Shown: positions 53,046 to 63,395, counted from the stretch's first letter. The stretch: 64,000 nucleotides of DNA from Chloroflexota bacterium (GCA_002721875.1 PBLU01000003.1:98766-162765), one strand, 5' to 3'. Notes: a model not told the origin generated them from the letters alone. Program-made: numbers and translations.

Positions 53046-54344
53046 ATGAAAAGCCCAATAATTAAGGATATAAAAGTTATATTTACTGAACCTGATGATA
53101 TTAGGTTGATTATAGTAAAGATCTTAACTGATCAAGATGGGTTATATGGATTAGGGTGTGCGACTTTCACACAAAGACCTAACCCTGTAAAGTATGCAAT
53201 AGAAGATTACTTAAAACCATTTCTTATAGGCAAAGAAGTTAATAACATTGAAGATATTTGGCAGTCATCTTATGTTTCATCATATTGGAGAAATGGACCT
53301 GTATTAAATAATGCACTTTCGGGTGTTGATCAAGCTCTTTGGGACATAAAAGGTAAAATTGCTAATATGCCTCTTTATGATTTATTTGGTGGAAAAACTA
53401 GAGAAGCTGCTGCAGTTTATGTTCATTCATCAGGTGATACAAATGAAGAAGTAGGAGACAAGATGGAAGCTTTTATTGAAGAAGGATTCCATCATATAAG
53501 AGTGCAGGTATCAACACCTGGATACTCTACATATGGTAATAAGTCTGCAAAAGCGGGAGAGCAAACCTTATCAAATAATGATCCAAAGTTAGGCCCAATA
53601 CCTATTACCAAAAGAATTAAGAATTATAATGATGGCAAATTATATGCACATCCAGGAGGAGTTTTTGAACCTAAACCTTACATGAGATCTGCTTTATCTT
53701 TATTTGAATATATTAGAGATAGATTTGGTTATGGTATTGAAATTTTACATGATGTTCACGAACGAATTCCTCCTATCCTTGGAGTATGGTTTGCAAAAGA
53801 AGTTGAAAAATACCAGCTTTTCTTTCTAGAAGATTTATTCAGTCCTGAGGATAATGAATACTTCAAAATGGTAAGAGCTCAATCTTCTACGCCAATAGCA
53901 ATGGGAGAGCTTTATAGTTCTCCTCATGAAATAATTCCGATGATAAAAGATAGATTAATTGATTTTATAAGAATTCATATTTCTGATATAGGAGGTTTAA
54001 CTCCTGCAAAGAAAATAGCTGCAATGGGAGAGCTTCTTGGTGTTAGAACAGCTTGGCATGGTCCAGGAGATACATCACCAGTTGGACATGCTGCAAATTT
54101 AGCTCTAGACTTGAGCTGCTATAACTTTGGAATTCAAGAATATTCTATCTTTGGAGAAAATACTAAAGAAATTTTCCCTGGATGCCCAGAAGTAAAACAG
54201 GGAATGATGTGGTCAAACAATAAACCTGGGTTAGGAATTGATATTGACGAGAAATTAGCCAAAAAATTTCCATTTAAGGAAAGAGAATATGGTGGAGCTT
54301 GGGATACAGTTAGAAGAGCAGATGGATCGATAGTAAAGCCCTAG
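53046..54344 (+). CDS. Enolase-superfamily dehydratase, mannonate dehydratase (ManD/RspA)-like
   Basis: A 432-residue protein of the ManD group. Diagnostic segments are LYGLGCATFTQRP, Arg152 in IRVQ with Tyr160/Tyr163 in the following loop, Asp236 and His238 in LHDVHERIPP, Glu262 (FLEDLFSPED), Glu288 (MGELYSSPHE), IRIHISDIGGLTPAKK and His338 in AWHGPGDTSPVGH. ManD dehydrates D-mannonate to 2-keto-3-deoxy-gluconate, and some members act on gluconate. AGGA precedes the start. Its stop overlaps the convergent deacylase by 4 bases. Confidence 0.92.
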   Translation: MKSPIIKDIKVIFTEPDDIRLIIVKILTDQDGLYGLGCATFTQRPNPVKYAIEDYLKPFLIGKEVNNIEDIWQSSYVSSYWRNGPVLNNALSGVDQALWDIKGKIANMPLYDLFGGKTREAAAVYVHSSGDTNEEVGDKMEAFIEEGFHHIRVQVSTPGYSTYGNKSAKAGEQTLSNNDPKLGPIPITKRIKNYNDGKLYAHPGGVFEPKPYMRSALSLFEYIRDRFGYGIEILHDVHERIPPILGVWFAKEVEKYQLFFLEDLFSPEDNEYFKMVRAQSSTPIAMGELYSSPHEIIPMIKDRLIDFIRIHISDIGGLTPAKKIAAMGELLGVRTAWHGPGDTSPVGHAANLALDLSCYNFGIQEYSIFGENTKEIFPGCPEVKQGMMWSNNKPGLGIDIDEKLAKKFPFKEREYGGAWDTVRRADGSIVKP

Positions 54345-55933
54345 ACAAAATATCCATTTAATTCGGTTACTTCTTTTCCTTTTTCAAAAGCTAGTTTACC
54401 GTTCACAAACACATTAATTATTCCTGCAGACAACACTTCAGGATCTTCAAATGTTGCTAAATCATTAATTTCATCAGAATTAAATACGACAAGATCAGCA
54501 AAATTATTCTCTTTTATTTCTCCTCTATTTTTGATCCCAATCTTATCAGCAGGAAACTTGGTCATTCTATTGATTAATAATTCTATAGGTATATTAAATC
54601 TTCTTCTCAATCTACCTAATATTCTGGTAAAACATCCATAAGCTCTTGGGTGGATAGTCTGGCCTGTTGGTACAGAGTCAGAACCAACAAAATAATCAGG
54701 TCTTTGAAGTAGATTCATTATATCTTCTTCAACTTGTCTCCAAGTTGAAATACTTGCAGGAGGAATAACCCTAAAACCACAATTTAATTTTGTTCTATAC
54801 ATTATGTCTAAAACATGTTGTATTGGAGATAAGTTATCCTTCTTTGCCCCATCCACAACACTTAATCCTGCATACTCATGCATATCATCTCTTCCTATAG
54901 AAGTCCACATTGCACCTTCAATGTTATGCCTTGGGGTATTTTTTAATAATTCTTTTTCCCAATAATTTCTCTGTTCTTGATCGGATAAAATTGACATAAT
55001 ATTATCAATTCCTCCAAGATGAAATTTACCAGGAAAAAATATAAGAGGAATAGTGCAACCTACTGGATATGAATATGTCTCCATAGTTATGTCTATACCT
55101 TCTTTTTTTGCTTTGTCTACAGGTTCTAATAAAACATCTATTTGACCTGCATTTTGTTCAACAGTTCTATAATGTTCTACCACTAATGATACTTCTGACT
55201 TTCTGGCAATTTCAATTGCCTCTAGTATTCCTCCATTAGCAAAAGCTCTGTGTTTCTCATGACTTCTTAAGTGGACAGAGTAAACTCTCTCTTTAGATTT
55301 AGCAATTTTACAAAGTTCAATCAACTCATCAGTAGAGGAAAAGGTTTGAGGATAATAATCTAAACCTGTTGAAAAGCCCGCTGCTCCTTGCTCAAGTGAT
55401 TCCTCAAGTTTGTATTTTGCTTTTTTTAGTAATTCCCCCTCTAGTGGAATATCTTCCATTCCAGTGATATTAACTCTGATAGGACCATGGCCTGCAAATA
55501 CAGCAACATTGCATTTACTTTTTTTATGATAAAACTTTTTTGCAGATTCAAAAGATGTGCCATCAAAGTCTTCCGGAGGGTGCCCTAAAATACCTGCTAA
55601 ATAGTTTATATGTTCTTTCGATTTTGATTTATCTAGAGGAACTATTCCGATTCCATCTGGAGAAAGGATTTCAGTTGTAACACCCTGAGATATCCCATAG
55701 ATATGTTGAGGATCCCGTAATATATCAAAATCCGCATGAGAATGAGTATCTATAAAACCTGGAGATACACATAGACCTTCTGCATCAATAGTTTTTTTTG
55801 CATCTAGATTACTTAGGTTGCCAATGGAAATTATTTTATCACCATTAATTCCAATATCTTCTACTCTTGGTTTACTACCTGTACCATCAATAATATTTCC
55901 ATTTTTAATAATTAAATCAAACACACTTATCAC
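54341..55933 (-). CDS. N-acyl-D-amino-acid deacylase family amidohydrolase
   Basis: A 530-residue amidohydrolase. Evidence is IIKNGNIIDGTG near the start, the metal motif IDTHSHADFD (His64, His66), AAGFSTGLDYYP, VHLRSHE and a C-terminal MTKFPADKIGIKNRGEI. The cysteine that binds zinc in D-aminoacylase should fall in VTTEILSPDGIG after about 85, but none is present, so the metal site differs and D-amino-acid specificity should not be assumed. It would release D-amino acids or act on cyclic amides. Convergent with the ManD-like gene. Confidence 0.86.
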   Translation of the reverse strand: MISVFDLIIKNGNIIDGTGSKPRVEDIGINGDKIISIGNLSNLDAKKTIDAEGLCVSPGFIDTHSHADFDILRDPQHIYGISQGVTTEILSPDGIGIVPLDKSKSKEHINYLAGILGHPPEDFDGTSFESAKKFYHKKSKCNVAVFAGHGPIRVNITGMEDIPLEGELLKKAKYKLEESLEQGAAGFSTGLDYYPQTFSSTDELIELCKIAKSKERVYSVHLRSHEKHRAFANGGILEAIEIARKSEVSLVVEHYRTVEQNAGQIDVLLEPVDKAKKEGIDITMETYSYPVGCTIPLIFFPGKFHLGGIDNIMSILSDQEQRNYWEKELLKNTPRHNIEGAMWTSIGRDDMHEYAGLSVVDGAKKDNLSPIQHVLDIMYRTKLNCGFRVIPPASISTWRQVEEDIMNLLQRPDYFVGSDSVPTGQTIHPRAYGCFTRILGRLRRRFNIPIELLINRMTKFPADKIGIKNRGEIKENNFADLVVFNSDEINDLATFEDPEVLSAGIINVFVNGKLAFEKGKEVTELNGYFV

Positions 55934-55997
55934 CTAAAATAATTTTATAAAATAATCATTTATACTATATTACATAAGAAAAAAACAATAATAAATA

Positions 55998-58436
55998 ATG
56001 CTGAAACCTGATACTGAAGCTTATATACCTTCTAAAGTAGAATCAAAGTGGCAAAAAATATGGAAGAATTCTGAAATATACAAGACTTCAGATAAAATTT
56101 CATCAAAAAAAAATTGGTACGCATTATCAATGTTTCCTTATCCTTCCGGTGATCTTCATATAGGCCATTGGTTTGCTTTCACACCTGCTGATGCGCATGC
56201 AAGATTTAAAAGATTAGAAGGTTATAATGTAATGCACCCTCAAGGATTTGATGCTTTTGGTCTTCCTGCAGAAAATGCTGCGATTAAAAGAAACATAAAT
56301 CCCAAAAAATGGACTTTTGACAACATCAATAACATGGAAAAGCAATTTGATATGATGGGTAATTCTTATGACTGGAATAGAAAAGTTATCACTTGTACTC
56401 CGGAGTATTATAAATGGAATCAAAAGTTTTTTATAGAAATGTATAAAAAAGGTCTCGCTTACCGAAAAAATGGACCTGTATGGTGGGATCCTATTGATCA
56501 AACAACACTAGCAAACGAGCAAGTAGTTGATGGAAAATCTGAAAGATCTGGAGCTGAAGTTGTTAAGAAACTAATGCCTCAATGGTATTTCAAAATTACT
56601 GATTATGCTGAAGAATTATTAGACATGAGTACACTTGAATGGCCTGAAAAAATAAAACAAATGCAAAGAAATTGGATAGGTAAATCTGAAGGAGTAACTA
56701 TAAATTTCAGTATAGAAAATCAGAATGAAAAGATTAGTACATTTACAACAAGGATTGATACTATTTATGGAGTCACATTTGTAGTTCTAGCTCCTGAACA
56801 TCCTCTTATCAAATCTCTTTCATTAGATAAAAATAAAAATGTTCAATCGTATATAAGACGGTCTCAAAAAATGTCAGAAATTGATAGAACATCCACAATA
56901 AGAGAAAAAACTGGAGTAAAAACAGATATTTTTTGTATAAATCCTGTAACAAATGAAAAGCTACCAGTTTTTATTGGAGATTATGTTCTCGCATCATATG
57001 GTACTGGAGCCGTTATGGGAGTACCAGCGCATGATGAAAGAGATTTTATTTTTGCTAAAAAATATGAACTTCCAATTAAAGTTGTTATTTCACCTGATGG
57101 ATCAAATGATATTGAATTAAATCATGCCTTTACAGGTAACGGAATTCAAATAAACTCAGGAGAATTCAATGGAATAAGTAACGATGATGGAAAAAAGAAA
57201 ATTGCAGACTTAGTATCAGACAAAGGATTTGGTAAAAAGACAATTACATATCATTTAAGAGATTGGCTAATATCTAGACAAAGATATTGGGGAACTCCTA
57301 TTCCAATGTTATACGATAATAATAATGAAATTATTCCTGTCGAAGATGAATATTTACCTGTAATTCTTCCTGATGCAAAAGAATTCATGCCTACAGGTCA
57401 GTCACCATTAACACTGGATAAAGAGTTTCTTTATTTTGATCATCCTAAATATGGAAAATTAAGAAGAGAAACAGACACTATGGATACTTTTATGGATTCT
57501 TCATGGTATCACTTAAAGTTTGCTAGTCCAGGAATACTAGATCTTCCTTTTGAAAAGGAAAAAATAGATCTATGGAGTCCAGTCGATCAATATATGGGGG
57601 GAGCAGAACATGCAGTAATGCATTTATTATATGCAAGATTTTTCAATAAGGTTCTCAGAGACTTAGGCTATCTAGATTTTGATGAACCTTACAAAAGACT
57701 CTTTAATCAAGGTGTCATGTTAGCAAGGCATATGAAAATTTCAAAAAGAAATAATCCCTTAAATCCTGAACCATTAGTTAAAAAATATGGAACTGATTCA
57801 GTTAGGGCTTACCTAATGTTTTTAGGCCCTTGGGATAGAGGTGGAGATTGGTCGGATTCAGGAATTAACGGAGTTTACCGATGGTTAAATCGAGTATGGG
57901 ATATGATGACAATAAAATATAAAGAAAATAAAATATCTGAAGAAGAAACAAAAAAAACAATCCAAATATCAAACCAGACTACGAAAAATGTTCTTAATGA
58001 TATGAGTAATTTTAAGTTTAATACTTCGATAGCTTCTCTTATGGAATACAGTAACTATCTTTCTAAAATAAAAAAACAAGGTTCTATCTCAAACTCAGAC
58101 TGGCAAGATGCTTGCAAAAGACTATTGATTCACTTATCCCCAATCTGTCCTCATATAACAGAAGAAATATGGCTTATTCTAGGCAATAAGAACTCAATTC
58201 ATCTACAAAATAATCCTACTTTTGAAGAAAAATTAATTGAAAAAGATACTTTTACTTTGATAGTACAAATAAATGGTAAACTTCGTGACCAAATAGAGAT
58301 GACGAAAGGATTATCAGAACAAGATATTAAGAATTCAGTTTTGACCTCAGAAAAAGTTTTGAAATATATTTCTAATAAAGAAATAGTGAAAGAAATATAT
58401 GTTCAAGATAAGCTATATAATTTAGTTGTTAGGTAA
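55998..58436 (+). CDS. leuS: Leucyl-tRNA synthetase
   Basis: An 812-residue class I synthetase. HIGH is present in FPYPSGDLHIGH (His54-His57), the editing domain shows TTRIDTIYGVTFVVLAPEHP and GTGAVMGVPAHDERD, and the C-terminal domain ends with IVQINGKLRDQIEM. The KMSKS loop reads KISKR at 580-584: both lysines remain but Met, the final Ser and the usual GN turn differ. The start ATG 55998 lacks a good ribosome binding site; an AT-rich promoter-like TATATT box lies about 35 bases upstream. Confidence 0.95.
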   Translation: MLKPDTEAYIPSKVESKWQKIWKNSEIYKTSDKISSKKNWYALSMFPYPSGDLHIGHWFAFTPADAHARFKRLEGYNVMHPQGFDAFGLPAENAAIKRNINPKKWTFDNINNMEKQFDMMGNSYDWNRKVITCTPEYYKWNQKFFIEMYKKGLAYRKNGPVWWDPIDQTTLANEQVVDGKSERSGAEVVKKLMPQWYFKITDYAEELLDMSTLEWPEKIKQMQRNWIGKSEGVTINFSIENQNEKISTFTTRIDTIYGVTFVVLAPEHPLIKSLSLDKNKNVQSYIRRSQKMSEIDRTSTIREKTGVKTDIFCINPVTNEKLPVFIGDYVLASYGTGAVMGVPAHDERDFIFAKKYELPIKVVISPDGSNDIELNHAFTGNGIQINSGEFNGISNDDGKKKIADLVSDKGFGKKTITYHLRDWLISRQRYWGTPIPMLYDNNNEIIPVEDEYLPVILPDAKEFMPTGQSPLTLDKEFLYFDHPKYGKLRRETDTMDTFMDSSWYHLKFASPGILDLPFEKEKIDLWSPVDQYMGGAEHAVMHLLYARFFNKVLRDLGYLDFDEPYKRLFNQGVMLARHMKISKRNNPLNPEPLVKKYGTDSVRAYLMFLGPWDRGGDWSDSGINGVYRWLNRVWDMMTIKYKENKISEEETKKTIQISNQTTKNVLNDMSNFKFNTSIASLMEYSNYLSKIKKQGSISNSDWQDACKRLLIHLSPICPHITEEIWLILGNKNSIHLQNNPTFEEKLIEKDTFTLIVQINGKLRDQIEMTKGLSEQDIKNSVLTSEKVLKYISNKEIVKEIYVQDKLYNLVVR

Positions 58437-58438
58437 CT

Positions 58439-60814
58439 TTATCCTAAACTTATATTGCTAGAATTAACCTTTTTTATAATTTTCTTAATCCTTTCATTAT
58501 TATTTAGATCAGGATCTTGTTCAATGATATTTGTTGCAATTTCATTTACATCCTTTATCATTTCAAAATCTAAAGGGTCTGCTATTTTATAGTGGGGGAA
58601 TCCACTTTGTTTAGTTTTATCTATTTCACCCGGACCTCTAATCTTAAGATCTTGCTCAGAAAGCTTGAATCCATCATTACTTTTTACTATTGCATTTAAT
58701 CTTTGTTCAGTAATTTCTGTTATTTCGTCTGAAGAAACTATAATACACTTTGATTCTTTATCTCCTCTACCAACCCTTCCTCTTAATTGATGAAGTTGAG
58801 AAATACCAAATCTTTCTGCTGAATTAATAACAATTAATGTAGCATTTGGAATATCTACTCCCACTTCGATCAATGGAGTACTAACCAAAATATCAATTTT
58901 TCCCTTCCTTAAGTTTTCCATAATTTTTTGCTTTTTTTCTATCTTCATTCTTCCGTGTAAAAGATCTATTTTATATTTTGAAAGTATACTTATAGATAAT
59001 TTCTCATATTCTCGGATTACTGAAGATACTTCAATTTTTTCAGATGAATCTATATGAGGGGAAACGTAAAATATTTGAGAACCTTTTTTCAACTCATCCT
59101 CTATGTTAGATATTACTTCGTCAAATTGACTATTTCTCATCCAAATCGTTTTAACATCCCTTTTTCTATTTGGCATTGTCTTTATTACAGATATTGATAA
59201 ATCTCCATATAAAGTCATATTAAGTGTTCTAGGAATAGGTGTTGCCGACATAGCTAGCATATTTGGAATAGGTTGTCTTTTTAGTAATAAATTTCTCTGT
59301 TCTACACCAAACCTTTGTTGCTCATCAATAACTATTAATCCAGATAAATTTTTTGATATTTCTTCTTGAAGTAATGCATGGGTTCCCACGACAATATCAA
59401 TCTCCTTATTAATAATCATTGATCTAGTTTTATCTTTTATTTTTTGATTTAAAGATCCAGTTAATAAAGCTATCTTCTTCTTTTTATTTATACTAAATAT
59501 TCTTATATTTTCTTCATTCCCAAATTCTAGTGATCCTTCAACTAATTCTGATAAATTCAAAAAGTGTTGTTCTGCAAGAACTTCTGTTGGAGCAAGTAAA
59601 ATTCCTTGCTGATCTTCCATGGCTGTACATATAAGAGCAATCAAAGCTACTATAGTTTTCCCTGATCCAACTTCACCTTGTAACAACCGAGCCATAGGCA
59701 ATCTATCTGATAAATCATTTCCTATTTGAAAAATTGTATTTTTTTGATCTTTGGTTAATTCAAAAGGTAGATATTTACTGATGAATTTATAATTTTCATT
59801 AAATGAAGTAAAAGCATATGAAGTTATATTTTTTTCTCTTTGTTTTTTTCTATATTTGACTGAAATTTGATTTTCAAAAACTTCATGAAAAGCAAAACTT
59901 TTTGAGGCTTTATTTTTTTCATCTATACTTTTTGAAAAATGTAATCTTTTTATTGATGATTGAAGGGAATAAAGATTATTTTTTTTCAGGATTTCTTCAG
60001 GAATGAATTCATCAATTTTTTCTATTGCGTTTGACTTAATAGCTGCAGATATTCTAGTTTTTATCATTTCTTGAGATAGTCTTTCCGTAGAATGATAAAT
60101 CGGTTGCAGATATTGAAATCTTTTAGGACTATCTTTGAAAACCTCATATTCAGGATTAGTAAATTGTAATGAATTTCTAAATTTTTTTACCTGTCCTGCA
60201 ATTGCAATATTTTGACCAACTTTTAGTTCTCTAATAAGATAGGACATATTAAAAAATGTTACAGTGATTGAACCTGTTGAATCTTCAACTATTATTTGTG
60301 GTGCATTCATTCTCTTAATTAGAATTTTCTTAGATATTTTCCCTATAACTGTTGCATTCTGATTTTCTAAAAGAAATTTTATATTTTGTATATTTGTATA
60401 GTCTTCATATCTAAAAGGGAAATGTAGAATTAAATCTCTAAGATTATAAATTCCTATATTTGAAAATTTCGATGTGATTCTTTTGTTTATGAAGGGTATT
60501 TGATCAACTGGAGTTTCTAGGGGCAGATTTCTTAATAATAACTCTTTACTTATATTTGCCTCAAATACCTTTAATTCGTAAGTGATTTTTGAAATTAGAT
60601 TTTTTATCCAAATATGCCTCTCACCAATTCCTAAATTTTTATAAGATCTTTGATTCATAGGATATGTAGTCATAATCCAATCAACATCAAAAAAATTATT
60701 CCTGATATAGTGATCTAATCCTAATTCAACAGATTGATCATTTAGTCCAAGATGATATTCTTGAGAAAGAATAGAAACTAGTCGCTTAAGTCTATCTACT
60801 TTCTTTTCTATCAC
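58439..60814 (-). CDS. recG: ATP-dependent DNA helicase RecG
   Basis: A 791-residue helicase for stalled-fork and branched-DNA processing. After an N-terminal extension of about 100 residues come the wedge/OB domain (to about 290), Walker A GEVGSGKT, PTEVLAEQH, motif II and SATPIPRTLNM. C-terminal motifs include LHGRMKIEKKQ, STPLIEVGVDIPNA and QLRGRVGRG. Motif II is DEQQRFGVEQR, where most RecG proteins have DEQHRFG, a conservative change. It is followed at 6 bases by degV. Confidence 0.95.
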   Translation of the reverse strand: MIEKKVDRLKRLVSILSQEYHLGLNDQSVELGLDHYIRNNFFDVDWIMTTYPMNQRSYKNLGIGERHIWIKNLISKITYELKVFEANISKELLLRNLPLETPVDQIPFINKRITSKFSNIGIYNLRDLILHFPFRYEDYTNIQNIKFLLENQNATVIGKISKKILIKRMNAPQIIVEDSTGSITVTFFNMSYLIRELKVGQNIAIAGQVKKFRNSLQFTNPEYEVFKDSPKRFQYLQPIYHSTERLSQEMIKTRISAAIKSNAIEKIDEFIPEEILKKNNLYSLQSSIKRLHFSKSIDEKNKASKSFAFHEVFENQISVKYRKKQREKNITSYAFTSFNENYKFISKYLPFELTKDQKNTIFQIGNDLSDRLPMARLLQGEVGSGKTIVALIALICTAMEDQQGILLAPTEVLAEQHFLNLSELVEGSLEFGNEENIRIFSINKKKKIALLTGSLNQKIKDKTRSMIINKEIDIVVGTHALLQEEISKNLSGLIVIDEQQRFGVEQRNLLLKRQPIPNMLAMSATPIPRTLNMTLYGDLSISVIKTMPNRKRDVKTIWMRNSQFDEVISNIEDELKKGSQIFYVSPHIDSSEKIEVSSVIREYEKLSISILSKYKIDLLHGRMKIEKKQKIMENLRKGKIDILVSTPLIEVGVDIPNATLIVINSAERFGISQLHQLRGRVGRGDKESKCIIVSSDEITEITEQRLNAIVKSNDGFKLSEQDLKIRGPGEIDKTKQSGFPHYKIADPLDFEMIKDVNEIATNIIEQDPDLNNNERIKKIIKKVNSSNISLG

Positions 60815-60820
60815 TAATTT

Positions 60821-61663
60821 TTACTCCGAACCAACAAATCCAATTCCGAATGAACCTGGTCCTAAATGAGTACCTACAACTGGACCAAATTCTGAGACGA
60901 TAATTTTCTTCTTATCTATTACTTTTTCTAATTTTTCGATTAATTTTTCAGCACTTTCAAAATTCCCACCATGTACTACAAATAAATCTTCAATTTTATT
61001 ATTCTCAACAATATTAACCAAGTAATCCATACCTTTAGAAAAACTTCTCACCTTAGCTACTGAACCTATTTCACCATCAAATCCCGTAGTAGAAAGTATT
61101 GGTTTTAGCTTAAGCAAAGAGCCAACAAATTCTTGAGCCTTACCTATTCTTCCTCCTTTTGCCAAATATTCTAAAGTTGCACATAATCCATAGAATTGTG
61201 ATTTATCAACAAGACTTTCAGTTTCAGTTACTAAATTATCTAAATTATTTTCTTTTTTCATTAACTTAGAAACAGAATAAACCAAAGAGCCTAAACCTAA
61301 TGTGCCATTTTTACTATCAATAATTCTTATATTATCGTTTGAAATCTGTTCTTTAGCTTGCACAGCAGAAGAATGAGTAGCACTTAGCTTAGAAGACATA
61401 TGAATCGATATTATACTATCGTATGTCTGAAGTATTTCTTCATATGTTTTTATAAATTTACCAACTGAAGGTTGAGATGTACTGGGATGAAACTCAGAAT
61501 CAATCAATTTAGGATAAAATTCAGAAGAAGTTATATCTATTCCATCAATAAATGTTTCATCTCCAAAATGTAAATTAAGTGGAACAACAAATATTCCTTG
61601 TTTTTCTGCTACTTTCTTTGGTAGATCAGATGTGCTATCTGTTACTAAGGCTATTTTTGACAT
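60821..61663 (-). CDS. DegV-family fatty-acid-binding protein
   Basis: A 280-residue DegV (FakB-like) protein that holds a fatty acid for phosphorylation. Evidence is TDSTSDLP, TSQPSVGKF, HMSSKLSATHSSA, RIIDSKNGTLGLG and CATLEYLAKGGRIGKAQ; the C-terminus has GPVVGTHLGPGSFGI. It follows the DAK2-domain kinase gene by 9 bases. Together they would form acyl-phosphate, the acyl donor used by PlsY, which is also encoded in this window. Confidence 0.92.
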   Translation of the reverse strand: MSKIALVTDSTSDLPKKVAEKQGIFVVPLNLHFGDETFIDGIDITSSEFYPKLIDSEFHPSTSQPSVGKFIKTYEEILQTYDSIISIHMSSKLSATHSSAVQAKEQISNDNIRIIDSKNGTLGLGSLVYSVSKLMKKENNLDNLVTETESLVDKSQFYGLCATLEYLAKGGRIGKAQEFVGSLLKLKPILSTTGFDGEIGSVAKVRSFSKGMDYLVNIVENNKIEDLFVVHGGNFESAEKLIEKLEKVIDKKKIIVSEFGPVVGTHLGPGSFGIGFVGSE

Positions 61664-61672
61664 TTTTCCCTC

Positions 61673-63304
61673 TTATTCTGCTAATAATAGATAATTATAG
61701 TATGATTGATTACCATTCACAATTACAACTTCTTTATCACTATAGTTTTGTAAAATTTGACTTTCTAAGTAATCATAATTATCCATAATAGAATCATGAC
61801 CAACAAAAATAGTTAATATTTCATTTCTTCTTAATAATTCCCTTGAAATACTAATTAGTCCTAAATCGGCAGAGTCGTAAGAGTCATAAATTTTGTTATT
61901 CAGTGTGGCAAAGAAATTATTTTTCTTTATTTGCTTCCCATCAAAAACAACATCTCTGGTTGAAATAGTTACAAATGCCTCTTCAATCACTTTGAGAGAG
62001 TCATTCATATTTTTTAAATTAATATCAAACTTTTTTGATGAATCATATGAAAAAATTGAAGCTATGCCTTGTTGAATAGAACGAGTGGGTATCATATGTA
62101 TTTTTTTATTATTATTGAGGTCAATTAATTGTTTTACAGTTGTTGAAATATTTGAATTATTTGGAAGAATAATAATATTATCTGACTTAATCTTATCTAT
62201 TTCATTCATTATTATTTTTATGCTAGGATTATTTTTCGAACCTCCCTCAACAATGTGCATCCCATCACCAGCAGCTTCAAAAAAAGCTTCAACTATGCCA
62301 TTACCTTCACAAATTGAAATTACTGAAGTTTTGATAAGATTATAATTTCTTTTTCTTGATGAAAAAACCTTAGTTTGATTATCCATATTTTGAACAAAAA
62401 TATTTTCAACAGTTCCTATTTTTTTAGAATAATTAATTACTTCATTTTCATCTAAAACATGAATATGCACCTTAATTAAGTTTGAATCTCCAGTAATAAC
62501 AGGAGATTTACCAAATTTAGCAATTTGTTTTCTTTGATAGTCAATATCAAAATTTTTACCTTTTATAGTAAAAACTGTACAGTTACCCCACTCTAGTTCA
62601 TCGCTAGAATTTATAAAATTTTCAGAAACTTTATCTGAAAGACCTGATATCATTTCTAAATAAACAATATCTAAATCTTTTTCTATTTCTTTTTGAATTA
62701 TTGATAAATACCAAGCATTCATCATAATAGCTAAACCTAAGCCACCTGAATCCACCACTCCTGCTTCTCTAAGGATCTTTAATTTATTAGGAGTGTTTTT
62801 TACAGATAAAACTGCTCCTTTCGCAATTATTTCTAGTAAATCTTCTAAGTTTTCAGATTTACTTAGCCCTTTACTAGCCGCTCTAGCTATTTCTTCGTAT
62901 ACAGTCATCATAGTTCCATCTACAGGATTAGGTAAAGATTTTCTAGTATTTTCAGCTGCAATAGTAAATGAAGTAACTAAAGATGATATCGTAAAACATT
63001 CGTTACTTTCGTAAGAAGTTAGTAGACCTTGAAAAAATTGTGAAAGAATTACTCCTGAGTTTCCTCTTGCTTCCATTAGTGAAGCTTCCCGTAAGTGATT
63101 TAATAAAGAATGCATATCTGATTTTGAATCAAGATCTTGATCAACATTCTTTATTGTAAGTAACATATTAGTTCCAGTATCACCATCAGGTACAGGAAAT
63201 ACATTTAGATTATTAATTTTTTCCTTATATAACTCTAAGCTATATATAAATGTCTTAATAGCTTGAGAAATTTCACTTAAAGAGATCTCTTTATTTAAAT
63301 TCAT
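61673..63304 (-). CDS. DAK2-domain fatty-acid kinase (FakA/YloV-like)
   Basis: A 543-residue protein with an N-terminal DhaL-type ATP-binding domain (NVFPVPDGDTGTNMLLTI, MEARGNSGVILSQF, PVDGTMMTV) and a middle and C-terminal DegV-like region (SICEGNGIVEAFFEAAGDGM, IILPNNSNI). It would phosphorylate a fatty acid held by DegV/FakB. It reads away from rpmB; the same rpmB/yloV/degV/recG neighbourhood occurs in many Gram-positive genomes. A TATAAT box lies at 63320-63325 on the minus strand upstream. Confidence 0.93.
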   Translation of the reverse strand: MNLNKEISLSEISQAIKTFIYSLELYKEKINNLNVFPVPDGDTGTNMLLTIKNVDQDLDSKSDMHSLLNHLREASLMEARGNSGVILSQFFQGLLTSYESNECFTISSLVTSFTIAAENTRKSLPNPVDGTMMTVYEEIARAASKGLSKSENLEDLLEIIAKGAVLSVKNTPNKLKILREAGVVDSGGLGLAIMMNAWYLSIIQKEIEKDLDIVYLEMISGLSDKVSENFINSSDELEWGNCTVFTIKGKNFDIDYQRKQIAKFGKSPVITGDSNLIKVHIHVLDENEVINYSKKIGTVENIFVQNMDNQTKVFSSRKRNYNLIKTSVISICEGNGIVEAFFEAAGDGMHIVEGGSKNNPSIKIIMNEIDKIKSDNIIILPNNSNISTTVKQLIDLNNNKKIHMIPTRSIQQGIASIFSYDSSKKFDINLKNMNDSLKVIEEAFVTISTRDVVFDGKQIKKNNFFATLNNKIYDSYDSADLGLISISRELLRRNEILTIFVGHDSIMDNYDYLESQILQNYSDKEVVIVNGNQSYYNYLLLAE

Positions 63305-63395
63305 AGAAAATTATTTCCGATTATAGATTTGGATGATAAACTAAACATATAAAAAAATATATATTTTAAGTAACTAAAATAACTGAGAGTAAAAA

